A stretch of DNA of 64,000 bases from Streptomyces mobaraensis (GCF_020099395.1 NZ_CP083590.1:4402001-4466000), one strand, 5' to 3'. Positions 1 through 8,491 are shown, counted from the stretch's first letter. Notes: generated from the sequence alone by a model not told the origin. Numbers and translations: made by a program.

Positions 1-90
1 CTCGTCTTCGCCCTCCCGCGCCGCTCCCGCACCGAGGTCCCGGTGGCGGACGCGGTGCCCGCGGAGAAGGGCGAGCCGATAGCCGCGTGA
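1..90 (+). CDS. C-terminal end of an unidentified protein (5' part outside window)
   Basis: Only the last 29 codons are visible, ending in TGA at 88-90. The tail runs from a hydrophobic LVFALPRR stretch into a charged, alanine-rich end finishing GEPIAA. A membrane helix followed by a basic residue cluster is how many MFS transporters end, so a transporter tail is a reasonable guess, but the family cannot be set from this fragment. Confidence 0.5.
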   Translation, partial: LVFALPRRSRTEVPVADAVPAEKGEPIAA

Positions 91-173
91 CGACCTCGGG
101 GACGGGGACGCACGTCGGCCCCCGCCGGGCCGCCACCGTGACGGTGGTCCGGGCGGGGGCCGACGCGTTCTCC

Positions 174-223
174 GTGGCCCTGTGGTCCCGTGGTCCTGTT
201 GTGGTCCCGTGGTCCCGTGGGTC
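174..223. repeat. Short tandem octamer repeat, GTGGTCCC type
   Basis: Six imperfect copies of the octamer GTGGTCCC lie back to back, with one 3-base interruption, and the array ends at the stop codon of the GNAT gene read from the other strand. It is the only structured feature of the interval between the partial gene and the acetyltransferase. The reverse complement, GGGACCAC, is also the core of the 23-bp tandem repeat at 13351-13534. Confidence 0.6.
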
Positions 224-818
224 ATCCCCGGTCGAGACGCCTCACGAGCCGCTCCCGCACCGAGGGCCACTCCTCCCGCAGCATCGAGAAGTAGACGCTG
301 TCCCGCCAGCTCCCGTCCGGCCGCTGCCGGTGCCGCCGGAGCGTCCCCTCGTGCACGGCCCCGAGCCGCCGTACCGCCGCCTGGGACCGCTCGTTCCGGT
401 GGTCGATCTTCCAGAAGACGCGGCCCATGCCGAGCTCCTCGTAAGCGTGCGTGAGCAGCAGGAGCTTGCTCTCGGTGTTGACGGCGGTGCGCCAGTATTC
501 CCGCCCGTACCAGGTCCCGCCGATCTCCACCTCCTCGTGCTCGGTGCTCGCCCCGAAGTAGCAGGTGATGCCGGCGGTCCGGCCGGTCGCGAGGTGGACG
601 ACGGCGAACGGGACGCAGGCGGGGTCGGCGAGCCGGCCCTTGACGATGGTGTGGAGCTCGTCCTCCGTGTGCGGGGTGAGGCTGAACGTCCAGCGCCAGA
701 CCTCGTCGTCGCCGCCGACCGCGCGGAACAGGTCGGGTACGTGCGTGTGGTCGAGGGGTTCCAGGCGGACGTGCCGGCCGGTCAGGGCGGTGGTGCGGGT
801 GGGCAGCTTCGCGATCAT
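222..818 (-). CDS. GNAT family N-acetyltransferase, RimJ/RimL type
   Basis: The 198-residue protein has the layout of the RimJ/RimL branch of GNAT enzymes, which move acetyl from acetyl-CoA to a protein N-terminus or small amine. It opens with LTGRHVRLEPLDHTHVPDLF, carries the IGGTWYGREYWRTAVNTESK segment near residue 95-115, and has the late motif KIDHRNERSQAAVRRLGAVHEG (split here only by its length), which ends in the usual loop after the acetyl-CoA site. The ATG at 818 is the only good start. It is divergent from the fructose operon and shares a 170-bp regulatory interval with it. The substrate cannot be told from sequence; a resistance or detoxification role is possible. Confidence 0.85.
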   Translation of the reverse strand: MIAKLPTRTTALTGRHVRLEPLDHTHVPDLFRAVGGDDEVWRWTFSLTPHTEDELHTIVKGRLADPACVPFAVVHLATGRTAGITCYFGASTEHEEVEIGGTWYGREYWRTAVNTESKLLLLTHAYEELGMGRVFWKIDHRNERSQAAVRRLGAVHEGTLRRHRQRPDGSWRDSVYFSMLREEWPSVRERLVRRLDRG

Positions 819-860
819 GGCTCAGGAACGTAGGCGCATTTCGCACTAGGGGCAAGGGAG

Positions 861-878
861 TTACGCACTAGTACGTAA
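861..878. promoter_or_regulatory. Near-perfect 18-bp palindrome, candidate operator
   Basis: TTACGCACTAGTACGTAA is symmetric except for one base pair. The heptamer CGCACTA inside it occurs once more at 842-848, 22 bp away, about two helical turns. The site lies between the divergent GNAT gene and the fructose regulator, so a repressor bound here could act on either. No protein can be assigned to it. Confidence 0.4.
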
Positions 879-909
879 GGTCGTGCCCGTTTCTGTCCGG
901 CCGACTTCC

Positions 910-946
910 GTAAGTGTTTACTTCGTGCCCGCAGCGCCCGTATTCT
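910..946 (+). promoter_or_regulatory. Candidate fru operon promoter with overlapping dyad
   Basis: A TTTACT hexamer at 917-922 and a TATTCT hexamer at 941-946 are 18 bp apart, fitting a housekeeping-type promoter 46 bp before the regulator start. The -35 region overlaps a small dyad, GTAA-GTGT-TTAC at 910-921, a plausible binding site for the DeoR-family regulator encoded next. This is read by eye; the hexamers match consensus only partly. Confidence 0.4.
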
Positions 947-991
947 GCCGCTGATCCCACACAAGCGGGCGTAGAACGGAAGCGATCCCAC

Positions 992-1765
992 ATGTACGGA
1001 CCGGAACGCCAGCAGGAGATCCTGCGGCTCGCGCGCGAGGGCGGGCGGGTGGACGTGCTGTCGCTGGCGGAGACGTTCCAGGTCACAGCGGAGACCGTGC
1101 GCCGCGACCTCAAGGTGCTGGACCGGGCCGGGCTGCTGCGGCGCGTGCACGGCGGCGCGATCCCTGTCGGCCGGCTGGACTTCGAACCGGACCTCGCGGA
1201 ACGCGAGGCCACGGCGGCGGACGAGAAGGACGCCATCGCCAGGGCGGCCCTGGCCGAGCTGCCCGCCGGCGGCAGCGTGATCCTGGACGCCGGGACCACG
1301 GTGGCCCGCCTCGCCGCCCTCTTCCCGCTGGACGTCGGCCCCGGCGCCGAGCTGACGGTCGTCACGCACGCGCTGCCCGTCGCCGCCCGGCTGGCGGACC
1401 ACCCGGGCATCGCCCTGCACCTGGTCGGAGGCCGGGTGCGGCACCGCACCCGGGCGGCCGTCGACGCCTGGGCGCTGCGCGCGTACGGCGAGGTCGCGGC
1501 GGACGTCGCCTTCGTCGCCACCAACGGCTTCTCGGCGGACGGCGGACTGACCACCCCGGACCTCGCCGAGGCGGCGGTGAAGCGGGCGACGATCGCCGCC
1601 GCCCGGCGCGTCGTCCTGCTCGCGGACTCCGGCAAGTTCGGACAGCGGCATTTCGCCCGCTTCGGCGACCTCTCCGACGTCGACCTGCTGATCACCGACA
1701 CCGGGCTGAGCCCCGAGGACGCCCGCGCGATCGAACGCCGCGGCCCGGCGGTGATCCGCGCGTGA
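992..1765 (+). CDS. DeoR-family transcriptional regulator of the fructose operon
   Basis: The 257-residue protein has a DeoR winged helix-turn-helix at about residues 6-50, followed by the signature VHGGA at 52-56. A sugar-phosphate sensing domain with the DAGTT-type loop follows near residue 95. The ATG at 992 gives the normal DeoR N-terminus; the reading frame stays open upstream but lacks similarity to the family. The stop overlaps the fruK start by 4 bp (GTGA), so regulator, kinase and transporter are probably one operon. By analogy with FruR-type DeoR repressors, fructose 1-phosphate is the likely inducer. That role is inferred from context. Confidence 0.9.
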   Translation: MYGPERQQEILRLAREGGRVDVLSLAETFQVTAETVRRDLKVLDRAGLLRRVHGGAIPVGRLDFEPDLAEREATAADEKDAIARAALAELPAGGSVILDAGTTVARLAALFPLDVGPGAELTVVTHALPVAARLADHPGIALHLVGGRVRHRTRAAVDAWALRAYGEVAADVAFVATNGFSADGGLTTPDLAEAAVKRATIAAARRVVLLADSGKFGQRHFARFGDLSDVDLLITDTGLSPEDARAIERRGPAVIRA

Positions 1766-2715
1766 TCCTCACCGTCACCCCCAACCCCAGCCTCGACCGC
1801 ACCTACGAGGTCCCCGCGCTGCGGCGCGGCGCCGTCCTCCGCGCGGCGGCCGACCGCGTCGACCCGGGCGGCAAGGGCGTCAACGTCTCGCGCGCGGTCG
1901 CGGCGGCCGGCCACGCCACCACGGCCGTGCTGCCGCTCGGCGGCGCGGAGGGCGCCCTGCTGGAACGCCTCCTCCGTGAACAGGGCATCGACGTCGCGGG
2001 GGTCCCCGTCTCCGGCGCGACGCGGGTCAACGTGGCCGTCGCCGAACCCGACGGCACGCTCACCAAGGTCAACGCCGCCGGCCCCGAACTGACGGCCGCC
2101 GAGGCCGAGGCGCTGCTGGACAGCGTGGGGGAACGGTCGGCGGGCGCCGGCTGGATCGCCTGCTGCGGCAGCCTGCCGCGCGGACTCGCGCCCGAGTGGT
2201 ACGGGCGGCTGGTGGCCCGCGCCCACGCCGCCGGGGCCAGGATCGCGCTCGACACCTCGGGGCCGGCCCTCACCGCCGCCCTGCGCGAACGCCCCGACGT
2301 CGTCAAACCCAACACCGAGGAACTCGCCCAGGCCGTCGGCCGCCCCCTGACGACCGTCGGGGACGCGGCCCGGGCGGCGGAGGAACTGCGCGGCCTCGGC
2401 GCGCGGACCGTCCTCGCCAGCCTTGGCGCGGACGGCCAGCTCCTCGTCGACGGCTCCGGAACGCACTACGGAACGGCCCCGGTGACGCGCGTCCGCAGCA
2501 ACGTCGGCGCGGGCGACGCCTCCCTGGCGGGCTTCCTCGCCGCCGGCGGCGAGAGCCCGGCCGCCCTCGCGGCGGCCCTGGCCCACGGCGCGGCGGCCGT
2601 CCGGCTGCCCGGCAGCGCGATGCCGGCCCCGGGCGACCTCGAACCGTCCACCGTGACGGTCACCCGGGACGTCCCGGGCGACCGCGCCCTGACCGAACCG
2701 GCGTCCGGCGTCTGA
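1762..2715 (+). CDS. fruK: 1-phosphofructokinase
   Basis: This 317-residue PfkB-family sugar kinase phosphorylates fructose 1-phosphate to fructose 1,6-bisphosphate, the step after PTS uptake. The opening ILTVTPNPSLDRTYEV and the GGKGVN loop at residues 36-41 are typical of 1-phosphofructokinase. The anion-hole/catalytic motif NVGAGDASLAGF places the catalytic base at Asp252. Translation starts at GTG 1762, overlapping the regulator's stop, which implies coupling. The fructose PTS permease gene follows 82 bp downstream and supplies the substrate. Length and motifs agree with full-length FruK. Confidence 0.95.
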   Translation: MILTVTPNPSLDRTYEVPALRRGAVLRAAADRVDPGGKGVNVSRAVAAAGHATTAVLPLGGAEGALLERLLREQGIDVAGVPVSGATRVNVAVAEPDGTLTKVNAAGPELTAAEAEALLDSVGERSAGAGWIACCGSLPRGLAPEWYGRLVARAHAAGARIALDTSGPALTAALRERPDVVKPNTEELAQAVGRPLTTVGDAARAAEELRGLGARTVLASLGADGQLLVDGSGTHYGTAPVTRVRSNVGAGDASLAGFLAAGGESPAALAAALAHGAAAVRLPGSAMPAPGDLEPSTVTVTRDVPGDRALTEPASGV

Positions 2716-2797
2716 CGCCGGCGGTCACCGGTTCCCCCACCTCCCAACCCCCCACCCGGCAGCCGGCAAGGCGCTACCGCGAGCAAGGGAGCCCGCG

Positions 2798-4858
2798 ATG
2801 AGCAATGCGACGAGTGACGCGACGAGTGATGCGACGAGTGACGCGACGAGCGATGCGACGAGCGAACTGATCACGGCGGGCCTGGTCGACCTGGACCTGG
2901 CCGCCGGCACCAAGGAGGCGGCCGCCCGGTCGCTCGCCGTCCGCATGCGGGACCTGGGCCGCGTCACGGACCTGGAGGGCTTCCTGGCCGACGTGGCGGC
3001 GCGCGAGGCCCAGATGCCGACCGGCCTGGACGGCGGCATCGGCATCCCCCACTGCCGCAGTGCCCACGTCACCGCGCCGACGCTCGCCTTCGGCCGCTCC
3101 GCCACCCGCGTCGACTTCGGCGCCCCCGACGGCCCGGCCGACCTGATCTTCCTGATCGCCGCCCCGGCCGGGGCGGACAGCGATCACCTCACGATCCTCT
3201 CGGGCCTCGCGCGGCGGCTGATGAACGAGGAGTTCACGGGGGCGCTGCGCACGGTGGAGGACGCGGGGGAGGCCGCGGCACTGATCCGGGGCGACGAACC
3301 CGCACCCGCCGCCGAACCCGAGCCCGAGGCCGAGCCGGAATCGGCACCGGAACCCGAACCCAAACCGGAAGCTGAACCGGAACCCGAACCGGCACCGGAA
3401 CCTGAACCGAAACCCGAACCGGCACCCGAGCGCCCGTTCCGCATCATCGCCGTCACCTCCTGCCCCACCGGTATCGCGCACACGTACATGGCCGCCGAGG
3501 CCCTGGAACGCGCCGCGCGGGACGCCGGTGTGGAGATATCCGTGGAGACGCAGGGGTCGGCGGGGTTCACCCGGCTCGACCCGGCCGTGATCGCGGCGGC
3601 GGACGGCGTGATCCTCGCCCATGACGTCGAGGTCCGCGACCGGGACCGCTTCGCGGGCAAGCCGGTCGTGGACGTCGGCGTCAAGGCGGGCGTGAACCGC
3701 GCCGCCGAACTCGTGGCGGAGGTACGGGAGAAGGCCGCCCGCGGGGACGTCCGCGCACCCCGGCCCGCCGTGCCCATGGACACCGGCGCCGAGGGCGGCG
3801 ACGGCTTCGGGACGCGGCTCCGCACGTGGCTGATGACGGGCGTGAGTTACATGGTGCCCTTCGTCGCGGCGGGCGGCCTGCTGATCGCCTTGGGTTTCGC
3901 CATCGGCGGCTACGAGGTGAACAAGGCCCCGTCGGTGGCCGAGCACTTCGTCTGGACCGAGTCCGCGAGCTGGGCCGCGCTCCTCTTCCAGACCGGAGGC
4001 GTCGCGTTCGGCTTCCTGGTGGCGGTCCTGGCCGGCTTCATCGCGTACGGGGTGGCCGACCGCCCGGGGCTCGTCCCCGGTTTCGTCGGCGGAGCCATCG
4101 CGGTGACGGTCAGCGCCGGCTTCCTGGGCGGACTGATCGCCGGTCTCCTCGCTGGCGGGGTGGTGATGGCCGTCCAGCGGGCGCGGGTGCCGGCCGTGCT
4201 GCGCGGGATCATGCCGGTGGTCGTCATCCCGCTGGTGTCCTCGGCGGTCGTAGGCTTCCTGATGTTCCTGGTGGTGGGCAAGCCGCTCGCCGCGCTCCAG
4301 TCCGCGCTGACGGACTGGCTGAGCGGGCTGAACGGCACCAACGCCGTGCTCCTCGGCGCGCTGCTCGGCCTGATGATGTGCTTCGACCTCGGCGGCCCGC
4401 TCAACAAGGTGGCCTATGCCTTTGCCGTCGGCGGCCTCGCCGACCCCAACGACGGCAGCCTCAAGGTGATGGCCGCCGTCATGGCCGCCGGCATGGTGCC
4501 CCCGCTCGCCCTGGCCCTCGCGACGACCGTGCGCGGCCGGCTCTTCACCCCGGCCGAACGGGAGAACGGCAAGGCCGCCTGGGTGCTCGGCGCCTCCTTC
4601 ATCACCGAGGGCGCCATCCCGTTCGCGGCGGCGGACCCGCTGCGTGTCATCCCATCGGCGATGGCCGGTGGCGCCGTCACCGGTGCCCTCTCCATGGCCT
4701 TCGACTGCACCCTCCGCGCGCCCCACGGCGGTGCCTTCGTCGTCCCGCTGATCGGCGCCCCCTTCCTCTACCTCCTCGCCATCGCCGCCGGCACGGCGCT
4801 GAGCGCCGGCCTGGTCGTCCTGCTGAAGAGCACGACGGCCCGCGACGTCGCGCACTAG
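2798..4858 (+). CDS. fruA: PTS fructose transporter, fused IIA-IIB-IIC
   Basis: The 686-residue single-chain fructose permease imports fructose and releases fructose 1-phosphate. Domains in order: IIA (about 23-165), with phosphorylated His85 in GIPHCR; a Glu-Pro linker (about 167-213); IIB (about 214-310), with Cys222 in VTSCPTGIAHTY; and the membrane IIC (about 345-686). The N-terminus carries five copies of the tetrapeptide ATSD or a close variant. The ATG follows a GGGAGCC ribosome site. The stop codon shares the palindrome CTAG with the stop of the convergent S58 peptidase gene, so there is no space for a terminator between them. It should work with general PTS proteins encoded elsewhere. 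Confidence 0.95.
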   Translation: MSNATSDATSDATSDATSDATSELITAGLVDLDLAAGTKEAAARSLAVRMRDLGRVTDLEGFLADVAAREAQMPTGLDGGIGIPHCRSAHVTAPTLAFGRSATRVDFGAPDGPADLIFLIAAPAGADSDHLTILSGLARRLMNEEFTGALRTVEDAGEAAALIRGDEPAPAAEPEPEAEPESAPEPEPKPEAEPEPEPAPEPEPKPEPAPERPFRIIAVTSCPTGIAHTYMAAEALERAARDAGVEISVETQGSAGFTRLDPAVIAAADGVILAHDVEVRDRDRFAGKPVVDVGVKAGVNRAAELVAEVREKAARGDVRAPRPAVPMDTGAEGGDGFGTRLRTWLMTGVSYMVPFVAAGGLLIALGFAIGGYEVNKAPSVAEHFVWTESASWAALLFQTGGVAFGFLVAVLAGFIAYGVADRPGLVPGFVGGAIAVTVSAGFLGGLIAGLLAGGVVMAVQRARVPAVLRGIMPVVVIPLVSSAVVGFLMFLVVGKPLAALQSALTDWLSGLNGTNAVLLGALLGLMMCFDLGGPLNKVAYAFAVGGLADPNDGSLKVMAAVMAAGMVPPLALALATTVRGRLFTPAERENGKAAWVLGASFITEGAIPFAAADPLRVIPSAMAGGAVTGALSMAFDCTLRAPHGGAFVVPLIGAPFLYLLAIAAGTALSAGLVVLLKSTTARDVAH
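2807..2866 (+). repeat. Five 12-bp tandem repeats at the 5' end of fruA
   Basis: The unit GCGACGAGTGAC, with C/T variation at two positions, is repeated five times in-frame and encodes Ala-Thr-Ser-Asp (Glu in the last copy). It sits directly after the start codon, ahead of the IIA fold, so copy number can change without damaging the domain. Confidence 0.85.
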
Positions 4859-5982
4859 CCCCCGTACAGCTCCCGGTACGAGGGGAACACCCCGCCCGGG
4901 CCGTCCACGCTCTCGGCCGCGAGGGCGGCCTTGGCCACGGCCCGGGTCAGGGCATCCGCGCCGGCGGCGAGGATCTCGTTGAACGCCATAAGGGCGGTGA
5001 GGGCGGAGACATCGGCGGAGGCCGTGTCGTGGGCGGCGGGCAGGGGGCGGGCGCCCGTCGCCAAGGTGAAGACCGTGTCGCCGTCGGTGAGGAGGTGGAC
5101 CGGGCGGACCGCGCGGGCCAGCCCGTCGTGGGCCGTACCGGCGAGCTTCTGCGCCTGGGCGCGGGTGAGGGCGGCGTCGGTGGCGACGACGGCGAGCGTC
5201 GTGTTCAGCGGCTGCCGGACCGAGCCCGCCGTCCGCCGGGCCGTCTCCTCCCGGGCGGCGGCCAGGGCACGCTGGGCCGCCGCGTGGCGCGCGGGATCGG
5301 GGTAGCCGACCCGCTCGCCGGCGTACAGCCGCCCGTACAGCACCCCCGTCGCCGGATCGGCCGCCGAGCCCGCCGCGTTGACGGCCGCGAGCGCCGCGAC
5401 GGTGACGCCCGAGGGGAGGACGACGCTCGCCGTGCCGATGCCTCCCTTCATGCCCCCGACGACGGCGCCCCTGCCCGCCCCCACGTTGCCCTGCACCACC
5501 GGCGTACCGGGGACCGTCCCCGCCGCCGCCTCGATCGCCGCCCGGCCGAGGGCCGCGTCGGGGCGGGCCCGCCAGGCGCCGCCGCGGCCGAGGTCGAAGA
5601 GGGCGGCGGCGGGGACGACGGGCACGACCTGGGCCGGGTCGGGGCCGACGGGTACGCCCCGGCCCGCCTCCTCCAGCCAGGCCACCGCGCCGGACGCGGC
5701 GTCCAGCCCGAAGGCGCTGCCGCCGGTGAGGACGACGGCGTCCACCCGCTGGACGAGGTTCCGGGGATCGAGCGCGTCCGTCTCCCGGGTGCCGGGGCCG
5801 CCGCCGCGGACGTCGACGGCCGCGACCGCGCCGCCCGGCTCGGTGAGCACCACCGTCGTTCCGGTGAGGGCACCCGGGCCGGCCAGTTCGGCGTGCCCGA
5901 CCCGGAGCCCGGGTACGTCGGTGAGCGCGTCCAGCGGTCCGGTCCGTACGGCGGCGTTCCGTGTGCTGTCGGTGTCGGTCAT
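4855..5982 (-). CDS. P1/S58 family peptidase (DmpA-like aminopeptidase/D-esterase)
   Basis: The 375-residue protein belongs to the self-processing DmpA/P1 peptidase family. It begins with LTDVPGLRVGHAE, followed by the glycine-rich DVRGGGPGTRETD and LTGGSAFGLDAASG segments. The autocleavage region MKGGIGTAS lies near residue 184, where family members cut to free a Ser/Thr nucleophile. The ATG at 5982 gives the standard N-terminus; the open frame continues upstream but reads as noise. Family members act on short peptides or D-amino acid esters; the natural substrate here is unknown. The gene converges on fruA with overlapping stops. Confidence 0.88.
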   Translation of the reverse strand: MTDTDSTRNAAVRTGPLDALTDVPGLRVGHAELAGPGALTGTTVVLTEPGGAVAAVDVRGGGPGTRETDALDPRNLVQRVDAVVLTGGSAFGLDAASGAVAWLEEAGRGVPVGPDPAQVVPVVPAAALFDLGRGGAWRARPDAALGRAAIEAAAGTVPGTPVVQGNVGAGRGAVVGGMKGGIGTASVVLPSGVTVAALAAVNAAGSAADPATGVLYGRLYAGERVGYPDPARHAAAQRALAAAREETARRTAGSVRQPLNTTLAVVATDAALTRAQAQKLAGTAHDGLARAVRPVHLLTDGDTVFTLATGARPLPAAHDTASADVSALTALMAFNEILAAGADALTRAVAKAALAAESVDGPGGVFPSYRELYGG

Positions 5983-6046
5983 GGGCCTTGCGTACCACGG
6001 CCGCCCCGGACGGGACCCGCCTTTCGCCGGCCTCTTCCCCGTCGTC

Positions 6047-7294
6047 TCATCCTGCTGCGCGGCTCGCCTCCCCGTCCCCGCCCCCTCGCCCATGCTCCTC
6101 CTCCAGCGCGGTCCCGCCCCGCGCCGTCAGGGTGACGCCCACGGTGACGGTGGCGGTGGCCACCGCCCCGGCCAGCAGGACGGCCCAGCGTCCCGCGAAG
6201 GTGCAGGCCAGGACCAGCAGCGCCGAGACGGGGAGCACCGCCTGCTGTATCAGGCCGCGTTTCTGGTGCCGGGAGTGGATCAGCCACACCGTGAACATGA
6301 AGAGCGCCACGGCGAGGGTGACCGTCCCGGAGGCCGCGAACGTGGAGACGTGGGCCTTGCCGGTGGCCTCCTCGATCGCCACCTCGATGCCGGCGCCGAT
6401 CGCCGCGACCGAGCCGAAGACGAGGTAGTGCCCGTAACCCCAGAGGAACGCCTGGCGGTTGGAGATCAGGTGCAGGTGGATGGGGACGGCGAAGTAGATC
6501 CAGTAGGCGGCGAAGATGATCAAGAGTCCGCCCGCGGCGATGGGCAACAGGGTGCCCAGCGCCTGGTGTTCGTCGACGGCGGACTGGACGGCCACGGTGG
6601 CGGCCGACACGGTCTCACCGAGCACGATGATGGTGAACAGCCCGTAGCGTTCCGCGATGTGGTGCGGGTGCCAGCCGGTCTGGTGGTCGTGCTCGGCCCA
6701 GACCGGGACGGCCATCTCGCATATCGCCATGCCCAGGAACAGCCAGGGCTTCGCGCCGTCGGGCAGGAACAGCAGCCCCAGCCAGCCGACTTGGCAGGCG
6801 GACACCCCCGCCGCGTAGCGCAGGGCGGTCCGGCGCTCGCGGCCGGCCGTGGAGAGGCCGGCGCGCAGCCACTGCGCCACCATGGCCAGCCGCATCACCA
6901 GGTAGCCGGACCAGATCACCCGGAAGTCGCCGGAGTCGAAGGCGCGCGGGATCCCCGCCGCGAACACCAGCACGCCCGCGATCTGGACCAGCGTCATGCC
7001 GCGGAACAGCACGTCGTCCGTGTCGTAGGCGGAGGCGAACCAGGTGAAGTTCATCCAGGCCCACCAGATGGCGAAGAACATCATCAGGTAGCCCTGGACG
7101 CCGTGGCCCACGTGCGCCTCGGCCAGCGCGTGCACCAGCTGCCCGCCCGCCTGGGCCACCGCGACCACGAAGCAGAGGTCGAAGAACAGCTCCAGCGGGG
7201 TGGCGACGCGGTGCTCCTCGTCCCGGCCCCGGGTGGTCATCCGGCGCAGTACGCCCGAGCCCGCCGCGAGCCGCCGACGCGGCCTATCGCTCAT
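6047..7294 (-). CDS. Low temperature requirement protein A (LtrA) family membrane protein
   Basis: The 415-residue protein starts at ATG 7294 and quickly reaches the LtrA hallmark RVATPLELFFDLCFVVAVAQ. It then has about ten hydrophobic segments with conserved WHPHHIAERYGLFTIIVLGE in the middle. The family is named after a Listeria gene needed for growth in the cold, but its biochemical role is unknown. The frame remains open far upstream on this strand, but homology-like sequence begins only here. It stands alone, divergent from a small acidic protein gene. Confidence 0.88.
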   Translation of the reverse strand: MSDRPRRRLAAGSGVLRRMTTRGRDEEHRVATPLELFFDLCFVVAVAQAGGQLVHALAEAHVGHGVQGYLMMFFAIWWAWMNFTWFASAYDTDDVLFRGMTLVQIAGVLVFAAGIPRAFDSGDFRVIWSGYLVMRLAMVAQWLRAGLSTAGRERRTALRYAAGVSACQVGWLGLLFLPDGAKPWLFLGMAICEMAVPVWAEHDHQTGWHPHHIAERYGLFTIIVLGETVSAATVAVQSAVDEHQALGTLLPIAAGGLLIIFAAYWIYFAVPIHLHLISNRQAFLWGYGHYLVFGSVAAIGAGIEVAIEEATGKAHVSTFAASGTVTLAVALFMFTVWLIHSRHQKRGLIQQAVLPVSALLVLACTFAGRWAVLLAGAVATATVTVGVTLTARGGTALEEEHGRGGGDGEASRAAG

Positions 7295-7354
7295 GCGGCG
7301 ATTGTCACCGCTCGCGACGGGGGCCGCGACCGGGGCCGCCCGTACCCTGGTGTC

Positions 7355-7525
7355 ATGAGCAGCACCGCCCCCGAACCCAAGCCCGCGTCCCTGATCTTCG
7401 ACGATCCGCTGGACCGGCAGTCGACGGACGACACCGACCGCGGCTGGGGCGAGCGCCCCACGAGCGGGGACTCCGCCGCCGACCTCGCCCGTTTCCTGGA
7501 CGAGAAGCCGCCGCACCACATCTGA
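7355..7525 (+). CDS. Small acidic protein of unknown function
   Basis: A 56-residue ORF with good G/C third positions starts at ATG 7355. It reads MSSTAPEPKPASLIFDDP at the start and ends FLDEKPPHHI, is rich in Asp, Glu, Pro and Ser, and has no membrane segment. It is the length and style of small conserved Streptomyces proteins. It is divergent from ltrA, with 60 bp between the start codons, and converges on mscL. No function can be given. Confidence 0.6.
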   Translation: MSSTAPEPKPASLIFDDPLDRQSTDDTDRGWGERPTSGDSAADLARFLDEKPPHHI

Positions 7526-7578
7526 CCGCGGCGGCCGCGCCGTGGGGGAGGCCCGGTGTCCTGCCGCTGACCGGTGTC

Positions 7579-8058
7579 CTACCGCTGCGCCGGTACGGAG
7601 TCCGAGCCGGGGCCGCGCCGCTGCTCGACGAGGGTGTCCCGGATCTGCGCGAGCAGCTCGATCTCGGTCGGCTCGGCCGGGCCGTTGTCCTCCGGGCGGC
7701 GGGCCGCCTGGCGCTCCTGCCAGCGCTTCATCGGCAGCAGCATCAGGAAGTAGACCACCGCGGCGGTGATCAGGAAGGTGAGCGAGGCGCTGAGCACCGA
7801 GCCCCACTGGATGTAGACGCCCTGGGTCACCTCGCCCGAGGCCTTCCTGACGCACGGGCCCTTGAGGCAGGACGCGTAGCGGTCCAGATCCGTGGTGCCG
7901 AACGCGCCGACGATGGGGTTGATCACGCCCTTGACGACCGAGTTCACGATGTTGGTGAACGCCGCGCCGATGACAACGGCGACCGCCAGGTCGATCACGT
8001 TGCCCCGCATCAGGAACGCCTTGAAGCCTCCAAGGATCCCTGTCTTCTTCTCGCTCAC
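7579..8058 (-). CDS. mscL: Large-conductance mechanosensitive channel
   Basis: MscL opens a wide pore under membrane tension to release solutes during hypo-osmotic shock. The 159-residue protein has the classic opening SEKKTGILGGFKAFLMRGNV, a first transmembrane helix (about 20-45) that lines the pore, a second at about 75-98, and a charged C-terminal helical tail. The start is GTG 8058, chosen because an AGAAGGG ribosome site lies just upstream; the earlier in-frame ATG at 8106 would add sequence unlike the family. The periplasmic loop contains two cysteines (SCLKGPC) that could form a disulfide. Confidence 0.95.
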   Translation of the reverse strand: MSEKKTGILGGFKAFLMRGNVIDLAVAVVIGAAFTNIVNSVVKGVINPIVGAFGTTDLDRYASCLKGPCVRKASGEVTQGVYIQWGSVLSASLTFLITAAVVYFLMLLPMKRWQERQAARRPEDNGPAEPTEIELLAQIRDTLVEQRRGPGSDSVPAQR

Positions 8059-8160
8059 CGAACGGCCCTTCTCTGTGCGTCTCTGTACCGGAATGGTGGG
8101 TTCCATAACATACGAGACGGTCCGGCTGGTCTGTCCAATCCGCCGCCCCGATCAGCGGCG

Positions 8161-8409
8161 TCAGCGCAGGCCGCCGTACGCGAGCAGTGCCCAGCACAGG
8201 ATCACCACCCCGGCCGTGAGCAGGGCCCGCCCGGCAGTCTTCCCCCGCGTCCGCCGTCCCACCCGCACCGGAGCGAAGTGCGGCACCTCACAGGCGGGCG
8301 GCGGCGCCCACGACGGCCTGGGCCGGGCACTTCGCGGAACGGGCGGGGAGGGCGAGGACAGGGAGATGTGGGAGGAGACGGGGGAGGGAGAGTACGAGGG
8401 AGAAGGCAT
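8161..8409 (-). CDS. Small single-pass membrane protein, hypothetical
   Basis: An 82-residue ORF with a Pro/Ser-rich N-terminal half and one transmembrane helix at the C-terminus (ALLTAGVVILCWALLAYGG). It starts at ATG 8409; a GTG at 8418 is an alternative. A basic stretch, RVGRRTRGK, just before the helix suggests the N-terminus faces the cytoplasm. It lies between mtnP and mscL on the same strand. No family was recognised, and it could be a chance ORF, though the clean helix argues for a real gene. Confidence 0.5.
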   Translation of the reverse strand: MPSPSYSPSPVSSHISLSSPSPPVPRSARPRPSWAPPPACEVPHFAPVRVGRRTRGKTAGRALLTAGVVILCWALLAYGGLR

Positions 8410-8491
8410 GGCAAACACCGCCTAGCGTGGGGGGAGTTCCGACCACCGACGCCCTCTACGATCCCGAATTTCCGCAAGTCCCGCTGGGGCC

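Noticed and set aside
2774..5998. A 1074-codon minus-strand frame antisense to fruA
   Set aside because: The sequence is a shadow of fruA, with arginine/glycine runs and no domain; real genes cover both strands' coding load here.
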